The notes beneath the pieces are model-generated. The model ran no database searches. It worked only from the letters and a program-made list of their open reading frames with translations, and had not been told where the DNA came from. From positions 33,865,883 to 33,929,882 of the forward strand of contig NC_056039.1 in the NCBI RefSeq assembly GCF_004379255.2: a stretch of 64,000 nucleotides of DNA, written 5' to 3'. Shown piece after piece: positions 21,561 through 36,181 of this stretch (position 1 is the stretch's first letter; each line of letters begins with the position of its first letter). Source of the DNA: Salvia splendens (taxonomy: Eukaryota > Streptophyta > Magnoliopsida > Lamiales > Lamiaceae). The position numbers and the translations under genes are program-made.

Positions 21561-23027
21561 TATAAATTTTGGCAAGCAAAAATGTAACTACGTTTCATAG
21601 GGTTTCCTGGTCTACACCCGACGCAACCTAGATCCGTTGACTTCTTACCAACGCGTTTAACTGTAAAGCTCAAGCTTAGAGTGCATTATACACTCCCCCC
21701 TCTGGCAATAGGACTCTCATTTTACCAATTTCGTTAACAAGAATTACATTTCATTAACTCGTTCAACTTATATTTCATAATAAAACTTCCATATAACGAT
21801 AAGATCTATGTACCACTATCTTTTTTAACTCATATTTTTTGAAAAAAGAAGTAGGACTTCTTCTAGTGTTGAACGAATGGAGTATCATAACGCCGTCGAA
21901 ACTTGGAACGTTGAAACTTGACCTTAGTGTTCAACATGAACAACTATTTCATCAACACTATTTTCAATAGAAAACATCAATAATGTTTGAATAAAGGAAA
22001 CTGCAAAATCGCTGAATCTTCATTTGGCGCTTTCTATAAAATGTATCATTGATGTGACAAATGCGAGTTTACAACCTACGGTTCTCATAAAATTGCTCGT
22101 CAATTTAAGTTAAAATATCTCACGCATATCAAAGCTATGCAGAAAATATTGATTCAACGGTTGGCAAATTTTTAGAGAAATTCAGCAAATTTTGAGCTAT
22201 TGATTTAGGAGTTGTCATTTTGTTGCTTGTCAATTTTTTTTATCTGTATTTCATTTGCATTGAAAAAAATGCATTGGTTCGAGACTGACCGGCTATAAAT
22301 AATGCACGAATTTTTTACTCAATTTGCAATAATCTTAATTTTGAGACGTTTCAGTAATATTTTAGGAACTAGGAGGAAAATTTATGATAAAGAGTTAAAG
22401 ACTGAATTTTCTAAATTTTTCTATATTTTCGTCCATAACTTTCTTTTGTTATGGTTTTTGATACAACGTTTAATTTGTACTAATTAAATAGTCTTATTGG
22501 TGTTTCTATTTTAAACTGATTATAGTACTATTGCAAGTTTGCAACTACTAGTGTGTATAAACATCATTAATTTCAAGCGGTGAAAAAATTTGATGGGAAG
22601 TGTTTGTCATTTTTTGAAGCAAAATTTGATTTGTGGCTCAAATTTCTTGTGGGCTTAATAATTGGACCTTTGCCAGCAACAATTGCTCAAATGTTCATAC
22701 ATAAATCAAGATTTCAACATCAAATGTTACATTCTTATTTATTTTTTCAATATCACGCGCTTGATGTGAACTTGTATTGATAAATTTCCAAAGAGAAGTT
22801 AAATTTTACTCATATTTAACTAGTACTAAGAATAAACAATAAGAAATCAAAATTTATAAACAAACCACATTCTATAATAAGATCACAAATTAACAAGTTT
22901 TTTTTTCTTTTCTCAAAAACCTTACAAAAGAAAAATGAGACCCCAAAAACAAGCTAAAATATGGAGGAAGCATCTCAAATTTACATCAATGGGAGAGAGG
23001 GAAAAAGAGATTCGTACCATTAAAAAG
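21561..23027. other. Intergenic DNA
   Basis: AT-rich. Short open frames at 22302-22487 and 22580-22780 have no recognisable domain and are not called. The right end is probably the 3' side of the orphan exon. Confidence 0.4.
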
Positions 23028-23204
23028 TTAGCAACTTGGTGAAATTAATGAGAGCACAATCATAAAAGCAACAAGTATGTTGGTCAATTTATTAAACAAA
23101 CCACGCAACACGGCTAAACCTGCAAACCCCAAGAATGGGAAATACATGTTTATGAGCTTATCAGATGCCCGGTTGGATCGTTTCAGCTCCGCTAGTACTG
23201 CAAC
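23028..23204 (-). pseudogene. Orphan terminal exon of an unrecognised membrane protein
   Basis: A minus-strand exon of 58 codons plus stop follows a good splice acceptor (TTTGATTTCAG at 23205). It reads VAVLAELKRSNRASDKLINM, YFPFLGFAGLAVLRGLF and NILVAFMIVLSLISP, so a charged segment is followed by two likely membrane helices. No upstream exon with matching phase is visible before the LTR at 23614-24532. It may be a truncated gene fragment, or the 5' exons may be very short or beyond the LTR. The family is not recognised. Confidence 0.35.
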
Positions 23205-23613
23205 CTGAAATCAAATCATATTCGATTCAGACTCAGAGACAGACATCGATTCCATCACACTGCCGCGCGCGCGCACACATAATGATTCAATTTTTATGAT
23301 CACGAGAGAGGAGGAAGAACAAGGTGTTAAGATGTTAAATATGTCTATTGTAAGCATATTTACATTCCTGTTTCCTAACCACTGGTTGGAATCGTGCTTG
23401 GTCAAATGATTTTTGACTAATAATAAATATTACAAGACATTTAATTTTGTGAAATTAAATGCAATAACGTCGATCTATGTTCCGAGTAGATGACCGTAGT
23501 ATATTCATTTTCTCAAATCCGATTCCCGGTGAGTGAGAAATAATATATTAAAGTTGGTCACAATAAAGCTAGAAATGAGCTATGTGAAAAGACTAAGGTA
23601 CTAATTAACTAAG

Positions 23614-24532
23614 TGTTAATTATCCCACATGGGGATGATAGACTTCTTTGATGAAGTATTTAATCAGATGAATTATTATGTGTAATAATTATCGTGGAAT
23701 AAGACGGGTGACAGAGCCCACACGCGCGTGCCGCCGCCGCCCGCCCACGAGCCGCGAGCCGCGCACCGTGACCCGTGTCCCGTGACCCGTGCCCCGTGCC
23801 GGGTGCCTTGTGCCTTGTGCCTTGGCAATTGGTCTTTGGGCTGTTCTTTGGAGCTGGTCGTTGAGCGTGGTTCGAGCCCCGCTTGTTCTTTTTAGACCAC
23901 CCCAAACTCCACGCTATCCCCGACGGGTCTGGTCCACGTCATGGTCCCGCTGGACCCCGACACATAACGGGAGACAAAAGGTCCCCGATGGACCCCGACG
24001 GTCCATGGTGTATCCCGTCGTGTAGCATGTCCAGGTGCGTCATGTCTCTTCAGCTCCCACTGGCTAGTGCACCAGTCAATAACCCCCGGCGGTTACGGTC
24101 AAGCCATCATGACACACATAATGGCCGTTGACTCCATCAATGCCCTGCAGGTGGACTTGGCCTATAAATAGGCATGCATCCATTGCATTCTAGACAAAGA
24201 ATAAACAAGCATTCCTGCATACACGCTCTCTCCCTCTCTGCATATCTTCCCGTCGAAGCTCTGCCCCCGCCTTACTCCCGTTCGCCGGAGCTCTATTGCT
24301 AGCGGTGCTGCTACTTCATAGACGAAGCCGTTTTATCTTTGGGGATGACACGCCAAACCGAGAGCATTACCGGGGCGTATCTCGTATTGCGGAAAGAGGA
24401 CTCCTCGACTCGGCTTACCGCTTTCCACAGATATTTTCCCGTGTAATTGTTTCAGTTTTTCCGTGTAATTTTCCTTTGTTTATTTTCATTGTAATTTTCG
24501 TCCGGCAAGACTTGTATCTCATTTCGACAACA
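23614..24532 (+). mobile_element. Solo LTR-like sequence, probably Ty1/copia
   Basis: It starts TGTTAATTATCCCACATG and ends ATTTCGACAACA (TGTT/AACA inverted ends), about 919 bp. It has a TATA region CCTATAAATAGG near 24163, with tandem GTGCCTT and CCCGTGACC words in a GC-rich stretch at 23700-23830. This layout fits a plant LTR. No second LTR, primer site or polyprotein follows. The 5-bp flanks (CTAAG, CCACT) do not match, so the ends or an intact insertion are not proven. Confidence 0.55.
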
Positions 24533-24859
24533 CCACTTTCACTAATATGTCTAAATTAAGATAAAAGTCTCGCTAAGCCTTTAATCATGTGTTCGGTTGC
24601 TAAGTTACCAAATAATCCCTGCCCGTTATTAATTAAAGGCCCATTACAAAGGTTTTATTGGACATAAAAATACTTCCATAATTTCCTTAAGCATCGGAAG
24701 AAACATGGAGTTTTTTACCCTTTCCCCCTTCTCAAATTTAAAGTCAATAAGATCAAGATTAAACTAAAATTTTTAGAGCCAACCGATAGGCTAGCATTCG
24801 TTACCATTTTAGAGTAACTTTTCATGCTATATTGTTAAAAATTTGCATATAAAGATGCA

Positions 24860-26280
24860 TGTTTTGGCAGGAAATGAATAGAGTGGTCCGACGAGCATAC
24901 TAATGTAATGGATTCTAGATTACATGCAAAAGTAGAGGCAAATTGGATGCAAATTCAGTAGTTTGAGAATGAAGTAATCCACAAGACACAAACTGCCCAG
25001 TTTGATGGATTGGCCAGTGTCCGAGCAATGTTGACAGCTCTTCAAAGTCGCATTTCAAAGCTAAGTTGACGAGTCTTTGTGCTACCAACGCCCACAAGCG
25101 ACACTTTTGAAGGCAAAAGAAGCCAACTACCATCATTGGGAGTGGAGAAGACTTCCACACCAGATTGGTTGGAAGATGTGTAACAAAAACAACAAAAATT
25201 ATCTTTTGGCCGAACTTTCCATGAACCACATTTTAGCTAGCTTTAGTTAGTTTTATTTCCTCTCTTTAAGCTTAGTTTTCTCTCATCCTTGAAGTAAATT
25301 TCGAACCATAGGCAGCCATTGCCACTTTTGCTCACCATGGGGTGAAGCTTGTAGTTATGTAGTGTTTTAATGCTTTGAATGATCTAGTTCCTTGTTGTAC
25401 TCATTTTCCAACATCTTAACTCTCTAGTTAAGGTTGTTGGGCTGATCTTAAAGAGCTTTTGGTGTATTTAATTCTCTAAGTGTTTAGCATTTATGTTTGG
25501 TTGTTGATGTTCTTGCTTGTTTAGTTCAAAAATCTTATTTTCAAGTTTGCTATTTTAAGTTTGTGTTAAGCTTGCTTCCTTGTGGTGTATTTCTCTATTT
25601 ATTTAAGTTATCTAAGCATGTTAGGAGTCATTTTAGGGGTTGTTCATGGTTGAAAAACGTTTCAAAAAAGAGGAGAAAACGTTGTGTGTTTTAAGTTGCA
25701 ATTTGTTAGTGATTTTCCCTTGCTTAGTAGCTTTGTTCTTGTATGCTAGTGTGCATTAGTTGCTGTAATTTCTTTTGTTATTTCAATCCTCCATTGTTGA
25801 ATGTTCTTAAGCTTTGTTTATCTTCTCCAAGTTGCTAATTTTCAGCTTTTTATTTGGTGTTTTCAAGGCATAATTAGGTAGCTAACTTGTTGATTTGGTG
25901 TTTCTCTAGCATAGTTAAGTGTGTAGGAGTCTTTTAGTCTTTCTTTTCTCATAGTTTTCGTGCCATAGTGTATTTAGGAACCCAAAAATCTGATTTCAAA
26001 TTGCTAATCCTTTTATCATTTGTTTAACAACATCACTCTTAAGTGTAACAACAGTTGGCAGCAGATCTCATACTAATTAAAGCGTGGCGGCATAGCCAAA
26101 CTCTTAAGTGTTGAAATACATAACGGATACGACCGTTCCTCGTGGGATCGACATCCGACTTACCACATACTAATTAATAGTATTTTGGGAAGTGGGAACG
26201 TATAAATATTGTTGAATAGGAAGAACACGCGCCTACGACATGCGTGCAAAATTCCTTCCTTCCACCAACTGACACAATAA
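24860..26280 (+). mobile_element. Remnant of a long gypsy (Tat/Ogre-like) LTR
   Basis: Long T-rich repetitive-looking DNA ends with CGTTCCTCGTGGGATCGACATC (26135-26156) and a segment with AACACGCGCCTACGACATGCG (26224-26244). I associate such words with the 3' parts of long plant gypsy LTRs. No coding domain is present and the borders are uncertain. A 9-bp word CATACTAAT occurs near both ends (about 24896 and 26165). Confidence 0.35.
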
Positions 26281-26386
26281 AAAAAATAGTGAAATTGACT
26301 GAATATTAAAGCTTCACATCCTAAATAAAGTTGTAGCAAATCAATAAGTTCACCAACAAATATCAACAGCTGCAGCTTATCCGTTA

Positions 26387-28190
26387 GAGCATCCGCAGCG
26401 GTGGCGGTTGGCGCCACCGCCGTCCGTGCCAGCGGCAAGGCGAAGGACCGCCACCGCTGCAACCGCGCCGCTGGCACGGCGCTGCTCGATGTATCGAGCA
26501 CGTCCGTGCCAGCGGTCGCACACGTGGCGGTCTCTGATTCGCCAACTGCATAGCCGTTGGTTTCAAACATTTTTTTATTTTTTTTTTAAAAATCGGATTT
26601 TTATTAAAAAAATCGATAAAAAAAAAAAAAAAAAAATTTCACTTCCCCAAAAAATTATATCCGTTTATAACCGTTTTTCCCCACTTTTTAATTTTTTTTT
26701 ATTTTTTTTACCCCAAAAATACACACTTTCATCTATAAATACCCTCAATTTCACTCCAAAAAATTCACACTTTCACTACACAATTCTCATCATCAATCTC
26801 TCATATCCATTTTCATCTTCCTCTCACACCCTACAACACCACTATGTCCGGTAACGACGACAACCCAAGCGGCTCTCACGGTTGGAACCCCGAATGGTTC
26901 GGTTCGCAACCGTTTCATAGTCCGGAAACGGAATATTCGGCCCCTCCTCTCACCCAAGATTCGGGCGTTCCGAGTGGCTACCGGCCATACCCAATCGACG
27001 ATCAAGGTGCCTCCGATGGGCGCTACGGGTGGACACCGGAGCCTAGGCCTCGCGCCCCTTCCCAAATGCCGAATCCTCCATCTCGCGCCGGTGTCCGCAC
27101 ACCGTACTCACCGGCGGAGATGGAAAGATTGTTCAAGGCGTACTTGGAAATCTCCGAAGATGCGGTGGTTGGAACGAACCAATCCGGCGATCACTTTTGG
27201 TGGCGCGTCTCTAGCCGGTACAATGCACACCGGCCGCCGGGAACGATCGAGCGCAACGAGAGTATGGTGCGCAACTGCATCGGCCGAGCCAACGAAGAAA
27301 TTGGCAAGTTCAACGGCTATTTCATCCAGGAGTCCCGGAATGCCGGGAGCGGCCGAAGCGAGGTCGACATCATCACCGCCTCGCTGAGCACCTACCAATC
27401 CATGAACGGTAAGTCGTTCAAATATCTTAACGTTTGGCAGGAGACGCGGACGCACCCGAAGTATAAGGGAGGCATAACATCCTTCTCTAGCGGCTCCTCC
27501 AAACGCTCACGGTCGGCATCCCTATCCGACGCCGGCGAAGAAGTGGCTAGCCAACTCGCCGAAGCTAACTTGGGTAGCCCCGATGCCCAACCAAGCGGTT
27601 CCCGACGCCGACCGCAAGGTAGGAAGAAGGCGGCGGCCGAACGACGTCGCGCCGCGACTCCATCTGCCCCTGGTCCCGAACCCGCACCCTATGTTCCACC
27701 TCCACCCCCGAACAACTCGTTGTGGGCCCTTTTGGCCCAACTCAATATGGCCGATAGGTCAACTATGACCCCCACGCAACTTCAAACGCACGAGTCCATG
27801 ATATTGGGTCTCCAAAAACAATTGGGGTTGGTGCCGCCGGATGCGTAGTCTTCCTCGGGTTATATTAGCCAATAATTATGTAATTTTTAATTTTTAGGAG
27901 TTTAATTATGTAATTTTTAATTTTTAGTATTTTAATTATGTAATTTTTAATTTTTAGGATTTTAATTATGTCTTTTTATTTTATTTGTAATTTGTTATTT
28001 TTATTGTGGTTTTTTTAATGAATTTTAGTATTATGAAAATGTTTTTGTGTAATTGAATTTTATATTAATTGTGCTCGTCCTTGCGGAAGAGCACAGTTGT
28101 GGGTGTTGTGCTCTTGCCAGAGAGCAGGCATGAATAGTACCGCCCGGGCCCACAACCGTGCCGCTGGTAAGAGCACGGTTGTGGATGCTC
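26387..28190 (+). mobile_element. PIF/Harbinger element A, Myb-like ORF only
   Basis: 1804 bp with TTA duplications at 26384-26386 and 28191-28193. The ends are GAGCATCCGCAGCGG and, reverse-complemented, GAGCATCCACAACCG. TWA targets and such ends are typical of PIF/Harbinger. Subterminal GCCGTGCCAGCGG words repeat on both sides. It encodes one intact Myb-like protein and no transposase. Both subterminal regions are nearly identical to those of element B (34583-36181), which carries only a transposase. Confidence 0.9.
26844..27848 (+). CDS. Harbinger Myb/SANT-like accessory protein
   Basis: One 334-codon frame. Residues 1-85 are G/S/P-rich (WNPEWFGSQPF). A trihelix/SANT-like region runs from about residue 90 to 175 (RTPYSPAEMERLFKAYLEIS, HFWWRVSSRYNAHRP, then NCIGRANEEIGKFNGYF). 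FKYLNVWQETRTHPKY follows, then a basic Ser-rich tail. In PIF/Harbinger elements this second protein binds the terminal repeats and helps bring the DDE transposase into the nucleus. It has no stop or frameshift, so it could still be made. Plant annotation pipelines often mislabel such proteins as NAM-associated or glutathione transferase T3-like. Confidence 0.82.
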   Translation: MSGNDDNPSGSHGWNPEWFGSQPFHSPETEYSAPPLTQDSGVPSGYRPYPIDDQGASDGRYGWTPEPRPRAPSQMPNPPSRAGVRTPYSPAEMERLFKAYLEISEDAVVGTNQSGDHFWWRVSSRYNAHRPPGTIERNESMVRNCIGRANEEIGKFNGYFIQESRNAGSGRSEVDIITASLSTYQSMNGKSFKYLNVWQETRTHPKYKGGITSFSSGSSKRSRSASLSDAGEEVASQLAEANLGSPDAQPSGSRRRPQGRKKAAAERRRAATPSAPGPEPAPYVPPPPPNNSLWALLAQLNMADRSTMTPTQLQTHESMILGLQKQLGLVPPDA

Positions 28191-28350
28191 TTATCAGCTA
28201 AGCCTTAGCTAGATCAGTTCGAATCTAAATATTTTCTCACACATATATCATATATATTCATAGTCCCATTTTGACTCGCCACGAGTTTTAAGCCTTAGCT
28301 AGATCCATTCGTATTTGTTGGCAATTGAAACTAAAAATATAATATATAAC

Positions 28351-28468
28351 TGTCCCACATCGGTGTCAAGAGAAAACTGAAACTAGTATATAAGTCTCAT
28401 GTACCCCTCCTCCTATCACCAATTGGTTTTAGGATGGAACCCATGGATTTCTATCATGGTATAAGAGC
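28351..28468 (+). mobile_element. TRIM element, left LTR plus primer-binding site
   Basis: TGTCCCACATCGGTG starts a 106-bp LTR (28351-28456) ending CTATCA. It is followed directly by TGGTATAAGAGC (28457-28468), one base from the initiator-methionine tRNA complement TGGTATCAGAGC. The next bases, with CTGACCCAGCAGTATAACTG, look like TRIM internal sequence. No right LTR is found, so the element is truncated. Confidence 0.6.
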
Positions 28469-29743
28469 GGGTCGCCGATTGTGGGTCATATTTAACTGAC
28501 CCAGCAGTATAACTGGGCTGAAAATTTGGGCCAAATGGTCCCAACCGATCGAAAAAAATTGGACTTTTTCCGACTGATTTTTAAATGTACGAGATAAACT
28601 AGAATTCGACCAAACTTCATAATCTTTTGCTTGCTCAAACAAAAGAACATGAAGGATCAACTACTAACATGTACATACATCAAAATCCCCAATTTCGAAA
28701 CCCTAGATCACATCAATCAAGCCAGAAGAAATGAGCGAGAGGCCGGTGTCCGTGGGTCGACGAAGAGGTCTATAAACGCGAAGTCAAAGCTCACAGATGC
28801 AACGACCGCGTCGAAGATGTCATCTATGTTAGTAATCAATTCGATCAATTCTTCATTCTCAATTTAAATTATTTCCTCCCTATAGTATTACTGCTTGAAC
28901 TTGCTCCATCAGTCTAAGAATATGGAAATGGCGATGTTAATTTGCTGCTATTGTTGTCGAATTCTATGCAGGGTGGTTTCTAAGAGAGATTTACAAAAAA
29001 GCTAAAAATGCGTCTTTTATTCCTCACTTAGTTGACAATGTGTTAGATTAAATGAGATGATATTGAGAAACTGTATCAGGTGAAAAAAGCTTCTGAATTT
29101 GCTTGTATAAGCCCTTTTAATCAGTTGTGATATCTGTGAATTTTTATTGAGGTAAATGCTACAGTGATGATCGGCTACGAAATGTTGAATTTGAATTATT
29201 ATAAGAAATCTGCGTCTTAAGACAAAGTAAACTCTCTGCTTTGACTTATATCAAGAATGTCGCGCTTGCTATTCAATATTAATGAATCCTTTTGTGCTTG
29301 TTTAGTTTCTCTACATATGCTGAAATCAATATTTGCAGGGAAGAGCCTACTGATCCCTTCGTCTACTTGGATCTGGATAATGTTACTGTTATGGAGAGTT
29401 ATCTGCAAGCAGAGTCAGTCCCAACTTCTTTTTGTAATAAAAATATTACTATCTCCTCCTGAATTCAATACTCTTGATGAAACTATTGCTAATGATCTAT
29501 TTGTTTTTTTTTCCAATTTTTTACATAGTTTTGTCACAATGTTCAATCCACACATTATACTCCTTTTTATCTCTAATAGATTCAGAAGTCATGTAAAGAA
29601 ATGAAGAAAATGCCCCTGTTGCAGCAATTTCCCTCTCGTGTATTTTACTCATCAATCAATCAAACTGTATGTCTTGTTATCCACAATAGGTGTTACCAAG
29701 CTAGGCTGTGTGTTCGGGGAAGAGTCGATGAAGCAAACTCGTT
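28469..29743. other. Possible gene fragments and intergenic DNA
   Basis: Plus-strand exon-like pieces are visible. One lies at about 28649-28829 (ends KSKLTDATTASKMSS, donor at GTTAGTAATC). The other begins after TTTGCAG at 29338 and reads EEPTDPFVYLDLDNVTVMES then YLQAES. The two join in frame. No start, further exons or known family could be fixed. It may be a relic of a gene broken by the TRIM and Harbinger insertions. Confidence 0.25.
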
Positions 29744-33512
<3,769 letters not shown>

Positions 33513-34582
33513 TTTTCAAGAAATGTAGAACTTACATCACCTTGTGAAAAAAGATGAAGACCCACAATTTGTTCAAGTCAGAGGTTCAGAATTTTCAAGC
33601 AAACATGCTTTACTAATGCGTAAAAATACAATCTTGGTAGTGAAAAGATGGAATTTGAAGGTTTATGATGCAGCAAAGTGTGGAGGTATGGAGGCAGTAA
33701 GAGGGATTAGTAGCAATCTCAAAGTGTGTACTTATTTAAATACAAAAAGTGAAACCAAGAAATGAAAATATTTTAATGAAATACAGATTGTTGTCACATC
33801 CATAAACAATATTGACAGTGACAAGAGAATGTATGACTGACATATTTCAAAAACAAACTTCTTAGTGCAGCAAAATCTGAAATAAATGTGTACACACTAT
33901 ATATTTTAATTTGGTGAATAAATAAATAAGTTTGATAGAATATACTTAAGACTGATTTATTTACATTATTTACTGTTATGTTTGGATTGATTGTTGCATA
34001 AGATAAATTGAAGGATTACGACAAAAATACAAAAAATAAAACCACTAATATTTTTTGTGAGTGTATTTTCAAAACTTTGTAGTAGGATTAGATGATGATA
34101 AAATAATTTAACCCCGATTAAGGTGATAAAATAATCATCCAATTGGGTGGTTAAGTGTGGGCTGATATTAATCACGTGCCTAATCATGCAAACCAAACAT
34201 GTAAGTTGGACTGAATTATAATATCAATCCTTTATTATGAGTCAAACCAAATGCTCCAATAATTATTAGCAATATCATTTCAAGAATTCATTGCATGTGG
34301 ATATATTAAATGTGTATTGTTTATGATTAATTAAATCATAAACACTACCCCATATGTTTAGTTGGTGTTGTGTGAGGGACTCTAAAAGCAAAAGAAATGT
34401 ATTAAGACAAGATGAAGGTGGAAGTAAGATAGCTTGAAAAGCCTAAAAACAGTCTTCTTGCAATCTAGGGAAAGAATTATTCTTCTTTGCCTGTTTTTAC
34501 TAACTTACACCAAATAGCTGTCAAATTTGTGCTTTAACTGCGTCCAGAGCCTTTGTCCTAGCGGCAAGGAGCTTAGACATTA
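33513..34582. other. GLR upstream region and intergenic DNA
   Basis: Probable promoter and 5' leader of the GLR gene, then AT-rich DNA. The open frames at 33544-33765 and 33966-34196 show no domain and are not called. Confidence 0.4.
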
Positions 34583-36181
34583 GAGCATCTGCAGCGGTGG
34601 CGAAAGACGCCACTGCCGTCCGCGCCGTTGGCAAGGCGCAGGACCGCCGCCGCTGCAGCCGCGCCGCTGGCACGGCGCTGCTCGATGTATCGAGCACGTC
34701 CGTGCCAGCGGACGCACACGTGGCGCGCTCCCATTCGTCAACGGCATAGCCGTTGTGTTTAAACTTTTTTTTATTTTTTTTTTAAAAATCGGTATTTAAT
34801 TATAAATAATGCTAAAAAATAAAAAAAAAATATTTTCCAAATCCCAAAAATATGGCCGTTTTTTCCCGTTTTTTCTGAATTTTTTTGATTTTTTTTTATT
34901 TTTTTTTCCCCCAAAATCATCTATAAATACACACATTCATCATCCATTTATCACATCAAATCATCTCTCATTCATAATTCTCATACAAACTATCAACACA
35001 TTCATCACCCACTCAAAATCTCAAATGGATTTCACCCATATTATGGCGGAAGCGGAACGCGAAGAACAAGAATACTACGAACAACATCGTGCCGCTTACG
35101 AAGCATATGTCGCGGCGAATACCCCTGCTCCTCCTCCTCAACGAACCAGATCAAATCGACGGTACATCCATCGTGACCGGGAGGGAGCCCACGAAAGGCT
35201 CGTTGCCGACTACTTTGCCGACCAGCCGCGGTTTCCGGCAGATTACTTCAGGCGCCGTTTTCGCATGTCAAAGCGCTTGTTCATGCGAATTGTCAACACA
35301 TGTTCGACGAGTATTTGCATATCGGTGAGTCCACTGGAATCCTATGTTTAAAGAATTTTTGCGAGGGCGTTCGTTCTGCTTTTGGGGATGAATTCCTTCG
35401 AGCACCCACCACTGATGATTGCCAACGGTTGCTTCGTCTTCATGAATCAGTCCATGGCTTTCCCGGAATGCTTGGCAGCATTGACTGTATGCATTGGAGG
35501 TGGAAGAATTGTCCGACTGCTTGGAGGGGGGTTCTTTTTGCGCAGCGTCAAGAGTCAGCGCGGAAGGAGGTCGAAAGAGCCTTCGGGGTCCTTCAACCTC
35601 GATTCAACATTGTGAAGGCCCCGGCTCGGCTGTGGTACGTGAATAATATCGCCGACATCATGTTCACGTGTATTATATTACACAACATGATTATAGCCGA
35701 CGAAGGGCCGAGGGCGGCTAGCTTCTACGACGAGGACGAAGCCGGAAGCTCAACAGCGAGGTCTCCCCTACGCCGAGGCGAGCATACGACGGTTGGCCAG
35801 AGGATCGAGACAAGACACACAATGCGCGATACTCGAATCCACAATCAACTACAAGAAGACCTAATCAACCACATGTGGGCGAAATTCGGCAACGAGTAGT
35901 GTCATTTTTAATTTTTAGGATTTTAATTATGTAATTTTAATTTTTAGGATTTTAATTATGCAATGTTTAATTTTATTTGTCATTTGTAATATTTATTGTG
36001 GGTTTTAAATGAATTTTAATATTATGGAAATGTTTTTGTGTAATTGAATTTTATATTAATTGTGCTCGTCCTTGCGGAAGAGCACAGTTGTGGGTGTTGT
36101 GCTCTTGCCAGAGAGCAGGCATGAATAGTACCGCCCGGGCCCACAACCGTGCCGCTGGCAAGAGCACGGTTGTGGATGCTC
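34583..36181 (+). mobile_element. PIF/Harbinger element B, deleted transposase only
   Basis: 1599 bp with TTA at 34580-34582 and 36182-36184. The ends are GAGCATCTGCAGCGG and, reverse-complemented, GAGCATCCACAACCG. About 150 bp at the left (including the word GGCACGGCGCTGCTCGATGT) and about 125 bp at the right are almost the same as in element A. The coding part differs: it holds a DDE transposase with internal deletions and no Myb-like ORF. Confidence 0.9.
35025..35899 (+). pseudogene. Harbinger DDE transposase, internally deleted
   Basis: The start MDFTHIMAEAEREEQEYYEQ leads into a helix-turn-helix region (DYFADQPRFPADYFRRRFRM). After about residue 95 the frame breaks (near 35300) and continues in another frame with FDEYLHIGESTGILCLKNF. 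The nuclease part keeps the first catalytic aspartate (GSIDCMHWRWKNCPTAW) and the late glutamate (SARKEVERAFGVLQPRFN). The segment that should hold the middle aspartate is gone: NCPTAWRG jumps directly to LFAQRQES near 35530. So neither frame can encode an active enzyme. The tail TCIILHNMIIADEGP is typical of plant HARBI1-like transposases. Confidence 0.88.

Noticed and set aside
22580..22780. 66-codon frame with a hydrophobic stretch
   Set aside because: No acceptor, partner exon or recognisable motif.
24860..26280. Possible Mutator insertion with 9-bp duplication CATACTAAT
   Set aside because: The word occurs near both ends, but no terminal inverted repeats adjoin it and the 3' part looks like a gypsy LTR.
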